Assembly (NCBI GenBank): GCA_900553215.1
Contig: USCJ01000082.1
Coordinates: 1 to 6,549 of the forward strand
Source: an uncultured Collinsella sp.
Lineage (GTDB): Bacteria > Actinomycetota > Coriobacteriia > Coriobacteriales > Coriobacteriaceae
Length of the DNA: 6,549 nt
Reading direction: 5' to 3'
Below are positions 1 to 5,246 of the stretch, piece by piece; positions within the stretch are counted from its first letter, which is position 1, and every line of letters begins with the position of its first letter. The notes under the pieces are model-generated. The model searched no databases and was not told the DNA's origin. It saw only the letters and a program-made list of their open reading frames with translations. Position numbers and translations under genes: made by a program.

Positions 1-750
1 GTCTCGAACCGGGAGATCGCCGACGGCATCTTCTCGCTCGTCATCTCGGCCCCCAAGCTTGCAAGTGCGCTCAAGCCCGGTCAGTTTGTGAACATCGCCG
101 TCCCCGGCGATGCGTCTTCTCTGCTTCGTGTGCCCTTGAGTTTCTACCGCGCCGACGCCGAGGCCGGCACCGTCGAGCTGTGGTACGCCGTCGTGGGCGA
201 CGATACCCGCCGTTTGTCCCAGATGGTCCCTGGCTCCACCTCTAACCTGTTGGGCCCCGGTGGCCGTGGCTGGATGGTACCCGAGGGCACCAGGAAGGCA
301 CTGCTCGTCGCCGGTGGCATCGGCGTTCCGCCTGTGCTGTGTCTTGCCGGCATGCTTGCCGAGCAGGGTGTTGATGTGGACGTGTGCCTGGGCTTCGGTA
401 CCGCTTCCAAAGTCGTGGGTGTCGATGAGTTCCGTGCGCTGGGCGCCACGGTTAACGTGTGCACCGACGACGGTTCGCTCGGCACGCACGGTTTTTGCAC
501 CGATCCGGCAGCCGAGCTGCTTGGAGAGGGCGGCTACGACTACGTCGCCAGCTGCGGCCCCGCCGTCATGATGAAGAAGGTCGCCGCCGCTGCCGCCGAG
601 GCCGGTGTGTACTGCGAGGTGTCGCTCGAGCGTATGATGAGCTGTGGCTTTGGCGCCTGCAACACCTGCAATGTCGAGACGGTCGACGGTATGAAGGGTG
701 CTTGTATGTGCGGCCCCGTGTTCGATGCTTCCAAGGTGGTGGTCTTCTAG
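1..750 (+). CDS. pyrK: Dihydroorotate dehydrogenase electron-transfer subunit PyrK (5' partial)
   Basis: Iron-sulfur flavoprotein subunit of class 1B dihydroorotate dehydrogenase. In the family it carries FAD and a [2Fe-2S] cluster and passes electrons from the FMN subunit PyrD to NAD+. The frame is open from base 1, so the start lies upstream; 249 residues are visible and probably only 10-20 are missing. Visible motifs, numbered from the first visible residue: an FAD-binding RVPLS at 43-47, a nucleotide-binding GGIGVPP at 105-111, CGPAVMM at 185-191, and the C-terminal cluster motif with Cys 215, 220, 223 and 235, followed by GPVF. The order (ferredoxin-reductase-like FAD domain, NAD domain, cysteine cluster) is the family order. 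An extra Cys 237 sits where other PyrKs I recall have Asp in the DGPVF element. The GTG at 88 is an internal codon, not the start. The stop overlaps the proposed pyrD start by one base. Confidence 0.95.
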   Translation, partial: VSNREIADGIFSLVISAPKLASALKPGQFVNIAVPGDASSLLRVPLSFYRADAEAGTVELWYAVVGDDTRRLSQMVPGSTSNLLGPGGRGWMVPEGTRKALLVAGGIGVPPVLCLAGMLAEQGVDVDVCLGFGTASKVVGVDEFRALGATVNVCTDDGSLGTHGFCTDPAAELLGEGGYDYVASCGPAVMMKKVAAAAAEAGVYCEVSLERMMSCGFGACNTCNVETVDGMKGACMCGPVFDASKVVVF

Positions 751-1673
751 TGGGTACCGTGAACATGGCCGTCGATTTCGGCGGCGTCAAGATGCAGAAC
801 CCCATTAACACCGCAGCCGGTACCTTTGGCTACGGTTGGCAGTTCCAGAACTTCTTTGATGTTTCCCAGCTGGGCGCCATTACCACCAAGGGCTGTGCCG
901 CCGAGCCTTGGCCGGGCAACCCTGCGCCCCGCATGGCCGAGATTCCTGGCGGTATGATCAACTCCGTGGGCCTGCAGAACCCCGGTGTCGCCGCCTTTGC
1001 CCGTGAGTCCGGCCCGTGGCTCGAGCAGCTGTCCAAGGACGGTTGCCAGGTCATTTGCCAGGTTGCCGGGCACTCCGTTGATGAGTTTGTGCGCGCGCTC
1101 GAGATGTATGTCGAGCTATGCCCCTGGGCTGCCGGCTACGAGATCAACGTGAGCTGCCCCAACATCGCCGCCGGCGGTGCCGCCATGGGCTCTACGCCCG
1201 AGGGCGCCTCTTCCGTCATGGCCGCCTGCCGTAAGGTGACCGATAAGCCGCTGTTCGTCAAGATGGCTCCGGTTAACGTCGCCGAGATTGCCAAGGCTCT
1301 CGAGGCCGCGGGAGCCGACGGCCTTTCGGTCATTAACTCCATCCAAGGCATGGCCATCGATGTTCATACCCGCAAGTCCCGCGTGGCCAAGCCCAAGGGC
1401 GGCCTTTCTGGCCCGCTTTGCCACCACATCGCCGTGCGCATGGTCTGGGAGGTTGCCCAGGCCGTCGATATCCCCATCAACGGTGTCGGCGGTGTCATGA
1501 CTGGCGAGGATGCGGCTGAGTTTATCCTGGCCGGCGCCACCTGCGTGTCGGTCGGCATGGCCAACTTCGTCGATCCGTGTGCTTCGCTTAAGATCGCGCA
1601 TGAGCTCGAGGCCTGGGCCGAGTCCCAGGGCGTAAAGGACATCAACGAGCTGGTGGGTGCTTTCGAATGCTAG
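750..1673 (+). CDS. pyrD: Dihydroorotate dehydrogenase class 1B, catalytic subunit PyrD
   Basis: Cytosolic FMN-containing TIM-barrel subunit that oxidises dihydroorotate to orotate, the fourth step of de novo UMP synthesis, with PyrK as electron partner. The product is 307 residues, close to the roughly 305-311 usual for class 1B. Visible signatures: FMN-contacting TTKG around Lys47 followed by EPWPGNPAPRM (52-62), GLQNPGV, INVSCPN with Cys136 in the position of the class 1 catalytic base (a Ser would be expected in class 2), VKMAP with Lys171, INSIQGMAID (195-204), GGLSGP (217-222) and the phosphate-binding GVGGV (245-249). Start choice: GTG at 750 has an AAGGTGG-like ribosome site at 733-739 and overlaps the pyrK stop. 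ATG at 765 (302 residues, also a good N-terminus) and GTG at 759 are alternatives with weaker ribosome sites. The end overlaps pyrF by 7 nt, so translation is probably coupled. Function is certain in practice; the exact start is not. Confidence 0.95.
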   Translation: MGTVNMAVDFGGVKMQNPINTAAGTFGYGWQFQNFFDVSQLGAITTKGCAAEPWPGNPAPRMAEIPGGMINSVGLQNPGVAAFARESGPWLEQLSKDGCQVICQVAGHSVDEFVRALEMYVELCPWAAGYEINVSCPNIAAGGAAMGSTPEGASSVMAACRKVTDKPLFVKMAPVNVAEIAKALEAAGADGLSVINSIQGMAIDVHTRKSRVAKPKGGLSGPLCHHIAVRMVWEVAQAVDIPINGVGGVMTGEDAAEFILAGATCVSVGMANFVDPCASLKIAHELEAWAESQGVKDINELVGAFEC

Positions 1674-2383
1674 AGAATGATGCCCGCGACCGTGTTATCG
1701 TCGCCCTCGACTGCGACCGTGAGCGCGCGCTCGAGCTCGCCCACGAGCTTTCGGGCCATGCCGCCTGGCTCAAGGTCGGCATGACGCTCTATTACGCTGA
1801 GGGTCCCCAGATCGTCAAGACCTTTAAGGACCTTGGCTTTAAGGTCTTCCTCGACCTTAAGTTCCATGACATTCCGCATCAGGTGCGCGGCGCTGCCCGC
1901 TCGGCCTCGCTTGCCGGTGCCGACCTGCTTTCGGTCCACGGCCTGGGCTCGGGTGCTATGCTCGCTGCCTGCCGCGAGGGTGCCGAGGAGGCGCGTGAGG
2001 ACCGCGCCAAACTCGTCGCTATCACCGTGCTCACGAGCATGAATCAGGATGCCTTGAGCGAGATCGGCGTCGAGTCGCCCGTGGCCGAGGAGGCCGCCCG
2101 CTTGGCAAAGCTTGCTCAGGCCAACGGCATCGATGGCATCGTGTGCTCACCGATGGAGGCTCATGACATGCGTGAGCTGCTGGGTCCTGATGCCCTGATC
2201 GTGACTCCGGGTGTGCGTCCGGTGGGTGCCGCCCTTGGTGACCAGTCCCGCGTGGCGACGCCTTCCCAGGCTATCGAGCGTGGCGCAAGCCACATTGTGG
2301 TGGGCCGTCCCATCACCGGTTCCGACGATCCGGTTGCCGCCTTTGACGCCATCGTCGCCGAGCTGGTCGAAAACGTCGCGTAA
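1667..2383 (+). CDS. pyrF: Orotidine 5'-phosphate decarboxylase PyrF
   Basis: Cytosolic TIM-barrel enzyme that decarboxylates OMP to UMP, the last step of de novo UMP synthesis. The product is 238 residues, normal for the short bacterial class I form. Visible: the N-terminal VALDCDRERAL strand, the catalytic charged tetrad region FLDLKFHDIPHQV with Asp63, Lys65 and Asp68, SVHGLGSG (89-96), VLTSM (121-125), and the phosphate-binding VTPGVRP (179-185) and VVGRPIT (211-217). The ATG lies inside the last codons of pyrD (7-nt overlap) with GGTGGG at 1652-1657 as a plausible ribosome site. It is the last gene of the pyr block in this window: a 239-bp non-coding gap with a terminator-like hairpin follows. 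The class is the bacterial class I type and not the PyrF form found in mycobacteria, judging by the DxKxxD spacing and VTPG element. Confidence 0.96.
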   Translation: MLENDARDRVIVALDCDRERALELAHELSGHAAWLKVGMTLYYAEGPQIVKTFKDLGFKVFLDLKFHDIPHQVRGAARSASLAGADLLSVHGLGSGAMLAACREGAEEAREDRAKLVAITVLTSMNQDALSEIGVESPVAEEAARLAKLAQANGIDGIVCSPMEAHDMRELLGPDALIVTPGVRPVGAALGDQSRVATPSQAIERGASHIVVGRPITGSDDPVAAFDAIVAELVENVA

Positions 2384-2428
2384 AAGATTCCCCTAAGTCA
2401 CCACTTTTGGGTCTCATTAGCACAAAAT

Positions 2429-2486
2429 AGCCCCTGTGCCTGCGTAAACTTTCCCATCCTTTGTGTGGAATCGCAGGTCAGGGGCT
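2429..2486 (+). terminator. Long stem-loop after pyrF, probable terminator or leader structure
   Basis: Inverted repeat with arms AGCCCCTGTGCCTGCG (2429-2444) and CGCAGGTCAGGGGCT (2472-2486), pairing except for a small bulge (TG against A). The loop is 27 nt and can form an inner TTCC/GGAA stem (2451-2454 with 2467-2470). It lies 45 nt after the pyrF stop. The bases after the right arm (TTAACTTT) are only moderately T-rich and four A residues precede the left arm (2424-2427), so a Rho-independent terminator of the pyr operon is the likely role. The long loop and imperfect T tract make this less certain than the terminator at 5044. A structured RNA or protein-binding site is the alternative. 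Confidence 0.45.
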
Positions 2487-2505
2487 TAACTTTGGGCGCA
2501 GTATA

Positions 2506-2534
2506 TTGCACTTTTTGCGGGTATCGTCTAACCT
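2506..2534 (+). promoter_or_regulatory. Candidate promoter for the mihF-gmk-rpoZ-thiI unit
   Basis: TTGCAC (2506-2511), a 17-nt spacer, then TAACCT (2529-2534), which fits the loose TANNNT pattern of many actinobacterial -10 boxes but matches the sigma-70 consensus at only about half of the positions. It would start transcription near 2541, just before the hairpin at 2550-2581. A second possible -10, TATATT at 2502-2507, has no good -35 and sits inside an imperfect palindrome (GCAGTATATTGC, 2498-2509). A promoter somewhere in this gap is likely; this exact assignment is tentative. Confidence 0.3.
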
Positions 2535-2549
2535 ATGGAGCCGCGATTA

Positions 2550-2581
2550 GGCATTTTGTACGTTCTACGTGCTAAAATGCC
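2550..2581 (+). promoter_or_regulatory. Compact inverted repeat in the mihF leader
   Basis: A near-perfect 32-bp inverted repeat: outer arms GGCATTTT (2550-2557) and AAAATGCC (2574-2581), inner arms ACGT (2560-2563) and ACGT (2567-2570), a 3-nt TCT apex and a small asymmetric internal loop (GT against GCT). It ends 31 nt before the mihF ribosome site GGAGG (2613-2617). No T tract follows, so it is not a standard terminator. It could be a stabilising or regulatory 5'-UTR hairpin or a DNA operator. The symmetry is seen directly; the role is inference. Confidence 0.5.
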
Positions 2582-2622
2582 AATTATTGAATCAGATATA
2601 ACCCAACTATTTGGAGGTACGA

Positions 2623-2931
2623 ATGGCACTCCCTCAGCTTACCGACGAGCAGCGCAAGCAGGCTCTTGAGAAGGCTGCTGCCGCACGTCACGCCCGCGCT
2701 GAGCTTCGCGAGCAGATCAAGAAGGGCGAGAAGTCCCTCGAGTCCGTGCTCAACTCCGATGACCCCATCGCTTCCCGCATGAAGGTTTCCACCCTCATCG
2801 AGTCTCTCCCCGGTTATGGCAAGGCCAAGGCCGCCAAGATCATGGAGGAGCTCGGTATCTCCGCTACTCGTCGCGTCCAGGGCCTCGGCGTCCGTCAGCG
2901 CGAGCAGCTCCTCGAGCAGCTGACCAAATAA
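2623..2931 (+). CDS. mihF: Actinobacterial integration host factor mIHF
   Basis: Small nucleoid-associated DNA-binding protein of the actinobacterial mIHF family, unrelated in fold to the HU/IHF-alpha/beta proteins of Proteobacteria. It binds and bends DNA, and family members are essential in mycobacteria. The product is 102 residues, the usual size. The N-terminus MALPQLTDEQR followed by an Ala/Lys/Arg-rich helix (about 12-35) is characteristic. The core MKVSTLIESLPGYGKAKA (53-70) plus AKIMEELGI holds the helix-two-turn-helix DNA-binding element, and the C-terminal RRVQGLGVRQREQLL (83-97) is a second conserved basic stretch. ATG at 2623 is chosen because a strong GGAGG (2613-2617) sits 5 nt upstream; an in-frame TTG at 2611 would lie on that ribosome site. 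gmk begins on the next base, matching the conserved actinobacterial order mihF-gmk-rpoZ. The structured gap upstream may carry its own promoter and regulation. Confidence 0.96.
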   Translation: MALPQLTDEQRKQALEKAAAARHARAELREQIKKGEKSLESVLNSDDPIASRMKVSTLIESLPGYGKAKAAKIMEELGISATRRVQGLGVRQREQLLEQLTK

Positions 2932-3501
2932 GTGAGCGCTCAGGATTCCAAGCTCTTTGTGATTTCTGGACCGTCAGGCGCAGGCAAGGGTACGCTCGTC
3001 GCTCGTGTGCGCGAGCGCCGCTCGAACCTGGGTCTGACGGTTTCGGCTACCACGCGAGCACCACGCAAAGGTGAGGTCGACGGCGTCAACTACTTTTTTC
3101 TGACGCGCGAGGAGTTCGACCGCCGCGTGGCAAACGGTGAGTTTGTTGAGTGGGCCGAGGTCCACGGTAACTGCTACGGCACGTTGGTGAGCGAGGTCAC
3201 ATCCAAGCTCGCCTCGGGCTCGTCTCTGATTTTGGAGATCGATGTCCAGGGCGCCCTGCAGGTGAAGGAGCGTTTCCCCGAGGCCGTGCTGATCTTTATC
3301 AAGCCGCCTTCGCTTGAGGTGCTCCGCGAGCGTCTAGTCGGTCGCGGTACCGAGACGCCCGAGACGATTGAGCTGCGTATGGCAAACGCCGCCGATGAGC
3401 TTGCCCTTGCCGACCGCTACGACGACGTCGTGGTGAATGACGATCTCGACCGCGCGACCGATGAGCTCGTTCGCGTTCTCGATATGCATGAAAGGATCTG
3501 A
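2932..3501 (+). CDS. gmk: Guanylate kinase
   Basis: Cytosolic P-loop kinase that converts GMP (and dGMP) to GDP with ATP, feeding GTP and dGTP pools. The product is 189 residues, typical for bacteria. Visible: Walker A GPSGAGKGT (13-21), the GMP-binding SATTRAPRKGEVDGVNYFF (38-56), EWAEVHGNCYGT (73-84), the core strand ILEIDVQGA (100-108) and the lid RLVGRGTETPETIELRM (134-150). The start is GTG at 2932, directly after the TAA of mihF (zero gap). I see no Shine-Dalgarno-like purine run in the 30 bases before it, so its translation probably depends on ribosomes finishing mihF. rpoZ follows after 5 nt. In several bacteria Gmk is an inhibition target of (p)ppGpp; whether that applies here cannot be read from the sequence. 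Confidence 0.97.
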   Translation: MSAQDSKLFVISGPSGAGKGTLVARVRERRSNLGLTVSATTRAPRKGEVDGVNYFFLTREEFDRRVANGEFVEWAEVHGNCYGTLVSEVTSKLASGSSLILEIDVQGALQVKERFPEAVLIFIKPPSLEVLRERLVGRGTETPETIELRMANAADELALADRYDDVVVNDDLDRATDELVRVLDMHERI

Positions 3502-3506
3502 GGTCC

Positions 3507-3788
3507 GTGTCCGTTGTAAAGCCTTGCATTGACGATCTTCTGGAGAAGACCGATCACAACCGCTTCCTGCTCGCTTCGCTTGCCTCCAAGCGCGCCTGCG
3601 ACATCAATAGCATGCTGCGTGGCCAGCACAACCGCGTGCTTGCCGTCCAGGATGTCGATGACATCACCATTGGGCTTTCCGGTGCCGATACCATCTCGAT
3701 GGCTATGGACGAGATTGTCGACGGTGACATCTCTTACGACGAGGCTCGTTACGAGAAGGCGCTTGGCCACAAGGTTGCTGAAGCCTAA
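3507..3788 (+). CDS. rpoZ: RNA polymerase omega subunit
   Basis: Small subunit that helps fold and stabilise the beta' subunit in RNA polymerase. The product is 93 residues, in the family range. The conserved N-terminal element IDDLLEKTDHNRFLLASLAS (8-27) continues into KRACDINSML (28-37), corresponding to the omega core that contacts beta'. A short C-terminal region ending in ARYEKALGHKVAEA is less conserved in the family. The GTG start at 3507 has AAAGGA at 3491-3496 (10 nt upstream), located inside the last codons of gmk. It is flanked by gmk (5-nt gap) and thiI (zero gap), as part of one transcription unit; gmk-rpoZ adjacency is widely conserved in bacteria. Nothing is unusual in the protein. 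Confidence 0.95.
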   Translation: MSVVKPCIDDLLEKTDHNRFLLASLASKRACDINSMLRGQHNRVLAVQDVDDITIGLSGADTISMAMDEIVDGDISYDEARYEKALGHKVAEA

Positions 3789-5033
3789 ATGGCGGCTCGC
3801 GTCTGCCTGGTCCACTATCACGAGGTTGGACTGAAGGGCAAGAACCGCGCACATTTTGAGCATATCCTCATGGATAACATCAAGGCGGCCTTGGCCGCCT
3901 TTTCCGTGAACGCCGTGTCTCGAATTTCCGGTTATATCCTCGTGACCTTTAACGAGCATCAGGCCGACGAGGCGGCGCGTGTCATTCGCACCGTTCCCGG
4001 CGTTGCCCGTGTGTCTTTGGCGTATCACACCAACCGCGACCCGCAGGAGTACTGCGCCGCCGCCGTGAAGGCGCTGCGCGAGTTTGGTTCCTTCGATTCG
4101 TTTAAGGTGCACGCCAAGCGCTCCAATACCGACTATGAGCTCACCTCGATTGATATCAATCGTCAGGTGGGCGAGGTGCTGTGTGAGGCGTTTCCCGATA
4201 AAAAGGTCCAGATGCACGACCCCGACGCGATGGTGCACGTTCTGGTGGTTCAGGGTAGTGTCTACGTGTATGCGCGCTCCGAGCGCGGCGTTGGCGGCCT
4301 TCCGGTGGGTTCTGCCGGCAAGGTCGTGACGCTGCTGTCGTCGGGTATCGATTCTCCGGTGGCGACTTGGATGCTCGCGCGTCGCGGCGCGGTCTGCGTG
4401 CCGGTGCATTTCTCCGGTCGTCCGCAGACGCCCGATACGAGCGAGTATTTGGTGCAGGATATCATCCGTGCGCTTGAGCCGGGTGTCCAGATCGGCCGCC
4501 TGTACGTGGTGCCGTTTGGCGACTGCCAGCGTGAGATTTCGGTCACCTGTCCCAGTAACCTGCGCGTGATCATGTATCGCCGCATTATGTATTCGGTTGC
4601 CGAGCGCATTGCACACATCGAGGGTGCCAGGGCCATCGTTACGGGCGAATCGCTTGGGCAGGTTGCCTCCCAAACGCTTGAGAACATCATGGCCGTCAAC
4701 GAAGCCGTGAAGATTCCCGTGTTCCGTCCTCTCATCGGTTCGGACAAACAGGAGATCATCGCACGCGCCGAGGAGATCGGTACGTTCGATATCTCGACTG
4801 AGGCCGCTCCCGACTGCTGCACGCTGTTTATGCCACGCCGTCCCGAGACGCACGCTAAACTCGATGCCGTGCATGAGGCCTGGGAACTGTTTGATCACGA
4901 GGAGATGATTGAGCGTCTGCTCAGGCAGACCGAGTACATCGACTTCGAGAGCAACACGTACAAGGCCCCTAAGACCTTAAAACGCAAACATTCTGAGCTT
5001 GCTCCGCGTGAGATTTACCAAGATCACGAGTAA
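3789..5033 (+). CDS. thiI: tRNA 4-thiouridine synthetase ThiI, without rhodanese domain
   Basis: Adenylates U8 of tRNA and transfers sulfur to make 4-thiouridine, a near-UV sensor; in some bacteria it also supplies sulfur for the thiamin thiazole. The product is 414 residues: N-terminal ferredoxin-like domain (1-57), THUMP RNA-binding domain (about 58-165) and PP-loop ATPase domain with LLSSGIDSP (182-190). VTGESLGQVASQTLENI (284-300) and PVFRPLIGSDKQEI (310-323) are typical ThiI elements. The conserved Cys pair in PDCCTLFMP (343-344) includes the catalytic cysteine. The C-terminal rhodanese domain of the E. coli protein is absent, as in Bacillus, where a dedicated cysteine desulfurase supplies sulfur; none is encoded in this window. 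The ATG directly follows the rpoZ TAA, with only a distant AAGG at 3771-3774, suggesting translational coupling. A strong terminator follows 10 nt after the stop. An internal terminator-like palindrome lies at codons 32-38. Confidence 0.96.
   Translation: MAARVCLVHYHEVGLKGKNRAHFEHILMDNIKAALAAFSVNAVSRISGYILVTFNEHQADEAARVIRTVPGVARVSLAYHTNRDPQEYCAAAVKALREFGSFDSFKVHAKRSNTDYELTSIDINRQVGEVLCEAFPDKKVQMHDPDAMVHVLVVQGSVYVYARSERGVGGLPVGSAGKVVTLLSSGIDSPVATWMLARRGAVCVPVHFSGRPQTPDTSEYLVQDIIRALEPGVQIGRLYVVPFGDCQREISVTCPSNLRVIMYRRIMYSVAERIAHIEGARAIVTGESLGQVASQTLENIMAVNEAVKIPVFRPLIGSDKQEIIARAEEIGTFDISTEAAPDCCTLFMPRRPETHAKLDAVHEAWELFDHEEMIERLLRQTEYIDFESNTYKAPKTLKRKHSELAPREIYQDHE
3882..3903 (+). other. Terminator-like GC-rich palindrome inside thiI
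   Basis: Perfect inverted repeat AAGGCGGCC / GGCCGCCTT (3882-3890 and 3893-3901) separated by TT, so in RNA about 8 bp with a CTTG apex. A run of four T (3900-3903) ends it. It encodes Lys-Ala-Ala-Leu-Ala-Ala-Phe at residues 32-38 of ThiI. The shape resembles a short intrinsic terminator, but half of the T run belongs to the stem, and self-complementary Ala codons can make such a palindrome by chance. Confidence 0.3.
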
Positions 5034-5043
5034 ATATGTGCAT

Positions 5044-5076
5044 AGACCGACGATGCGCCTGCATCGTCGGTCTTTT
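5044..5076 (+). terminator. Rho-independent terminator after thiI
   Basis: Perfect 13-bp stem AGACCGACGATGC (5044-5056) and GCATCGTCGGTCT (5061-5073) with a 4-nt loop GCCT, followed by further T residues (5073-5076 are all T). It begins 10 nt after the thiI stop and closes the mihF-gmk-rpoZ-thiI unit, separating it from the competence genes. There is no good A tract on the upstream side, so action in the reverse direction is less likely. Confidence 0.9.
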
Positions 5077-5101
5077 GCTATCTGGGCATTTTGCGGCTAA
5101 G

Positions 5102-5141
5102 TGTTCATTTGCTGACGTGTGCCTGAATAAATGGACATTAT
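5102..5141 (+). promoter_or_regulatory. Inverted repeat and weak promoter candidate upstream of comEA
   Basis: Arms TGTTCATTT (5102-5110) and AAATGGACA (5129-5137) are complementary at 8 of 9 positions, the ninth being a possible G-U pair, with an 18-nt spacer. The arms flank a weak sigma-70-like promoter, CTGACG (5112-5117), an 18-nt spacer and CATTAT (5136-5141). A repressor or activator site over the comEA promoter would fit, but both the operator and promoter calls are tentative. The surrounding gap is visibly more AT-rich than the genes. Confidence 0.25.
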
Positions 5142-5148
5142 TTCGTAA

Positions 5149-5183
5149 GGTTTTGGTCAGCTTTTGGTTTGACCGCGAAAACC
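5149..5183 (+). promoter_or_regulatory. Hairpin in the comEA leader
   Basis: Left arm GGTTTTGGTCA (5149-5159) pairs with TGACC (5170-5174) and AAAACC (5178-5183), giving 11 bp with a 3-nt GCG bulge and a 10-nt loop. It would lie at or near the 5' end of a transcript from the candidate promoter just upstream, and 52 nt before the comEA ribosome site. There is no T tract after it. The pairing is visible; any regulatory role is inference. Confidence 0.35.
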
Positions 5184-5246
5184 GGTGTGGACGTGCGGAA
5201 GCTGCGGCGTTCGTTTCCTGACACGATGGTGTTGGGAGGTTTTGCT

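Noticed and set aside
88..90. GTG as a possible pyrK start
   Set aside because: The reading frame is open to base 1 and the upstream codons encode a normal PyrK N-terminal region, so this Val is internal.
459..749. In-frame upstream extension of pyrD through the 3' part of pyrK
   Set aside because: The extra residues are an Arg-rich out-of-frame reading of pyrK; PyrD class 1B is about 305 residues, so a start at 750 or 765 is right.
1116..1601. Minus-strand open frame of 161 codons inside pyrD
   Set aside because: It is antisense to clear pyrD motifs and composed of Gly/His/Arg/Asp-rich sequence typical of a GC-rich shadow frame.
2597..2602. TATAAC as a -10 box for mihF
   Set aside because: It matches the -10 consensus well, but there is no -35 at proper spacing and a start near 2609 would leave almost no leader before the ribosome site.
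2611..2613. TTG as an upstream start for mihF
   Set aside because: It overlaps the GGAGG ribosome site that serves ATG 2623, and mIHF proteins begin at the MALPQL position.
3417..4898. A 493-codon open frame on the minus strand across gmk, rpoZ and thiI
   Set aside because: It is antisense to three well-identified genes, its translation is rich in His, Arg and Gly with no recognisable domain, and GC-rich third positions on the + strand remove stops from this frame. It is a coding shadow.
5036..5221. Small open frame of 61 codons after thiI
   Set aside because: It runs through the terminator hairpin and the AT-rich gap, has no ribosome site and no recognisable sequence.
5169..5246. Longer N-terminus for ComEA from TTG 5169 or ATG 5226
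   Set aside because: Neither codon has a ribosome site, while ATG 5247 has GGGAGG at a good distance; the extension covers the leader hairpin region.
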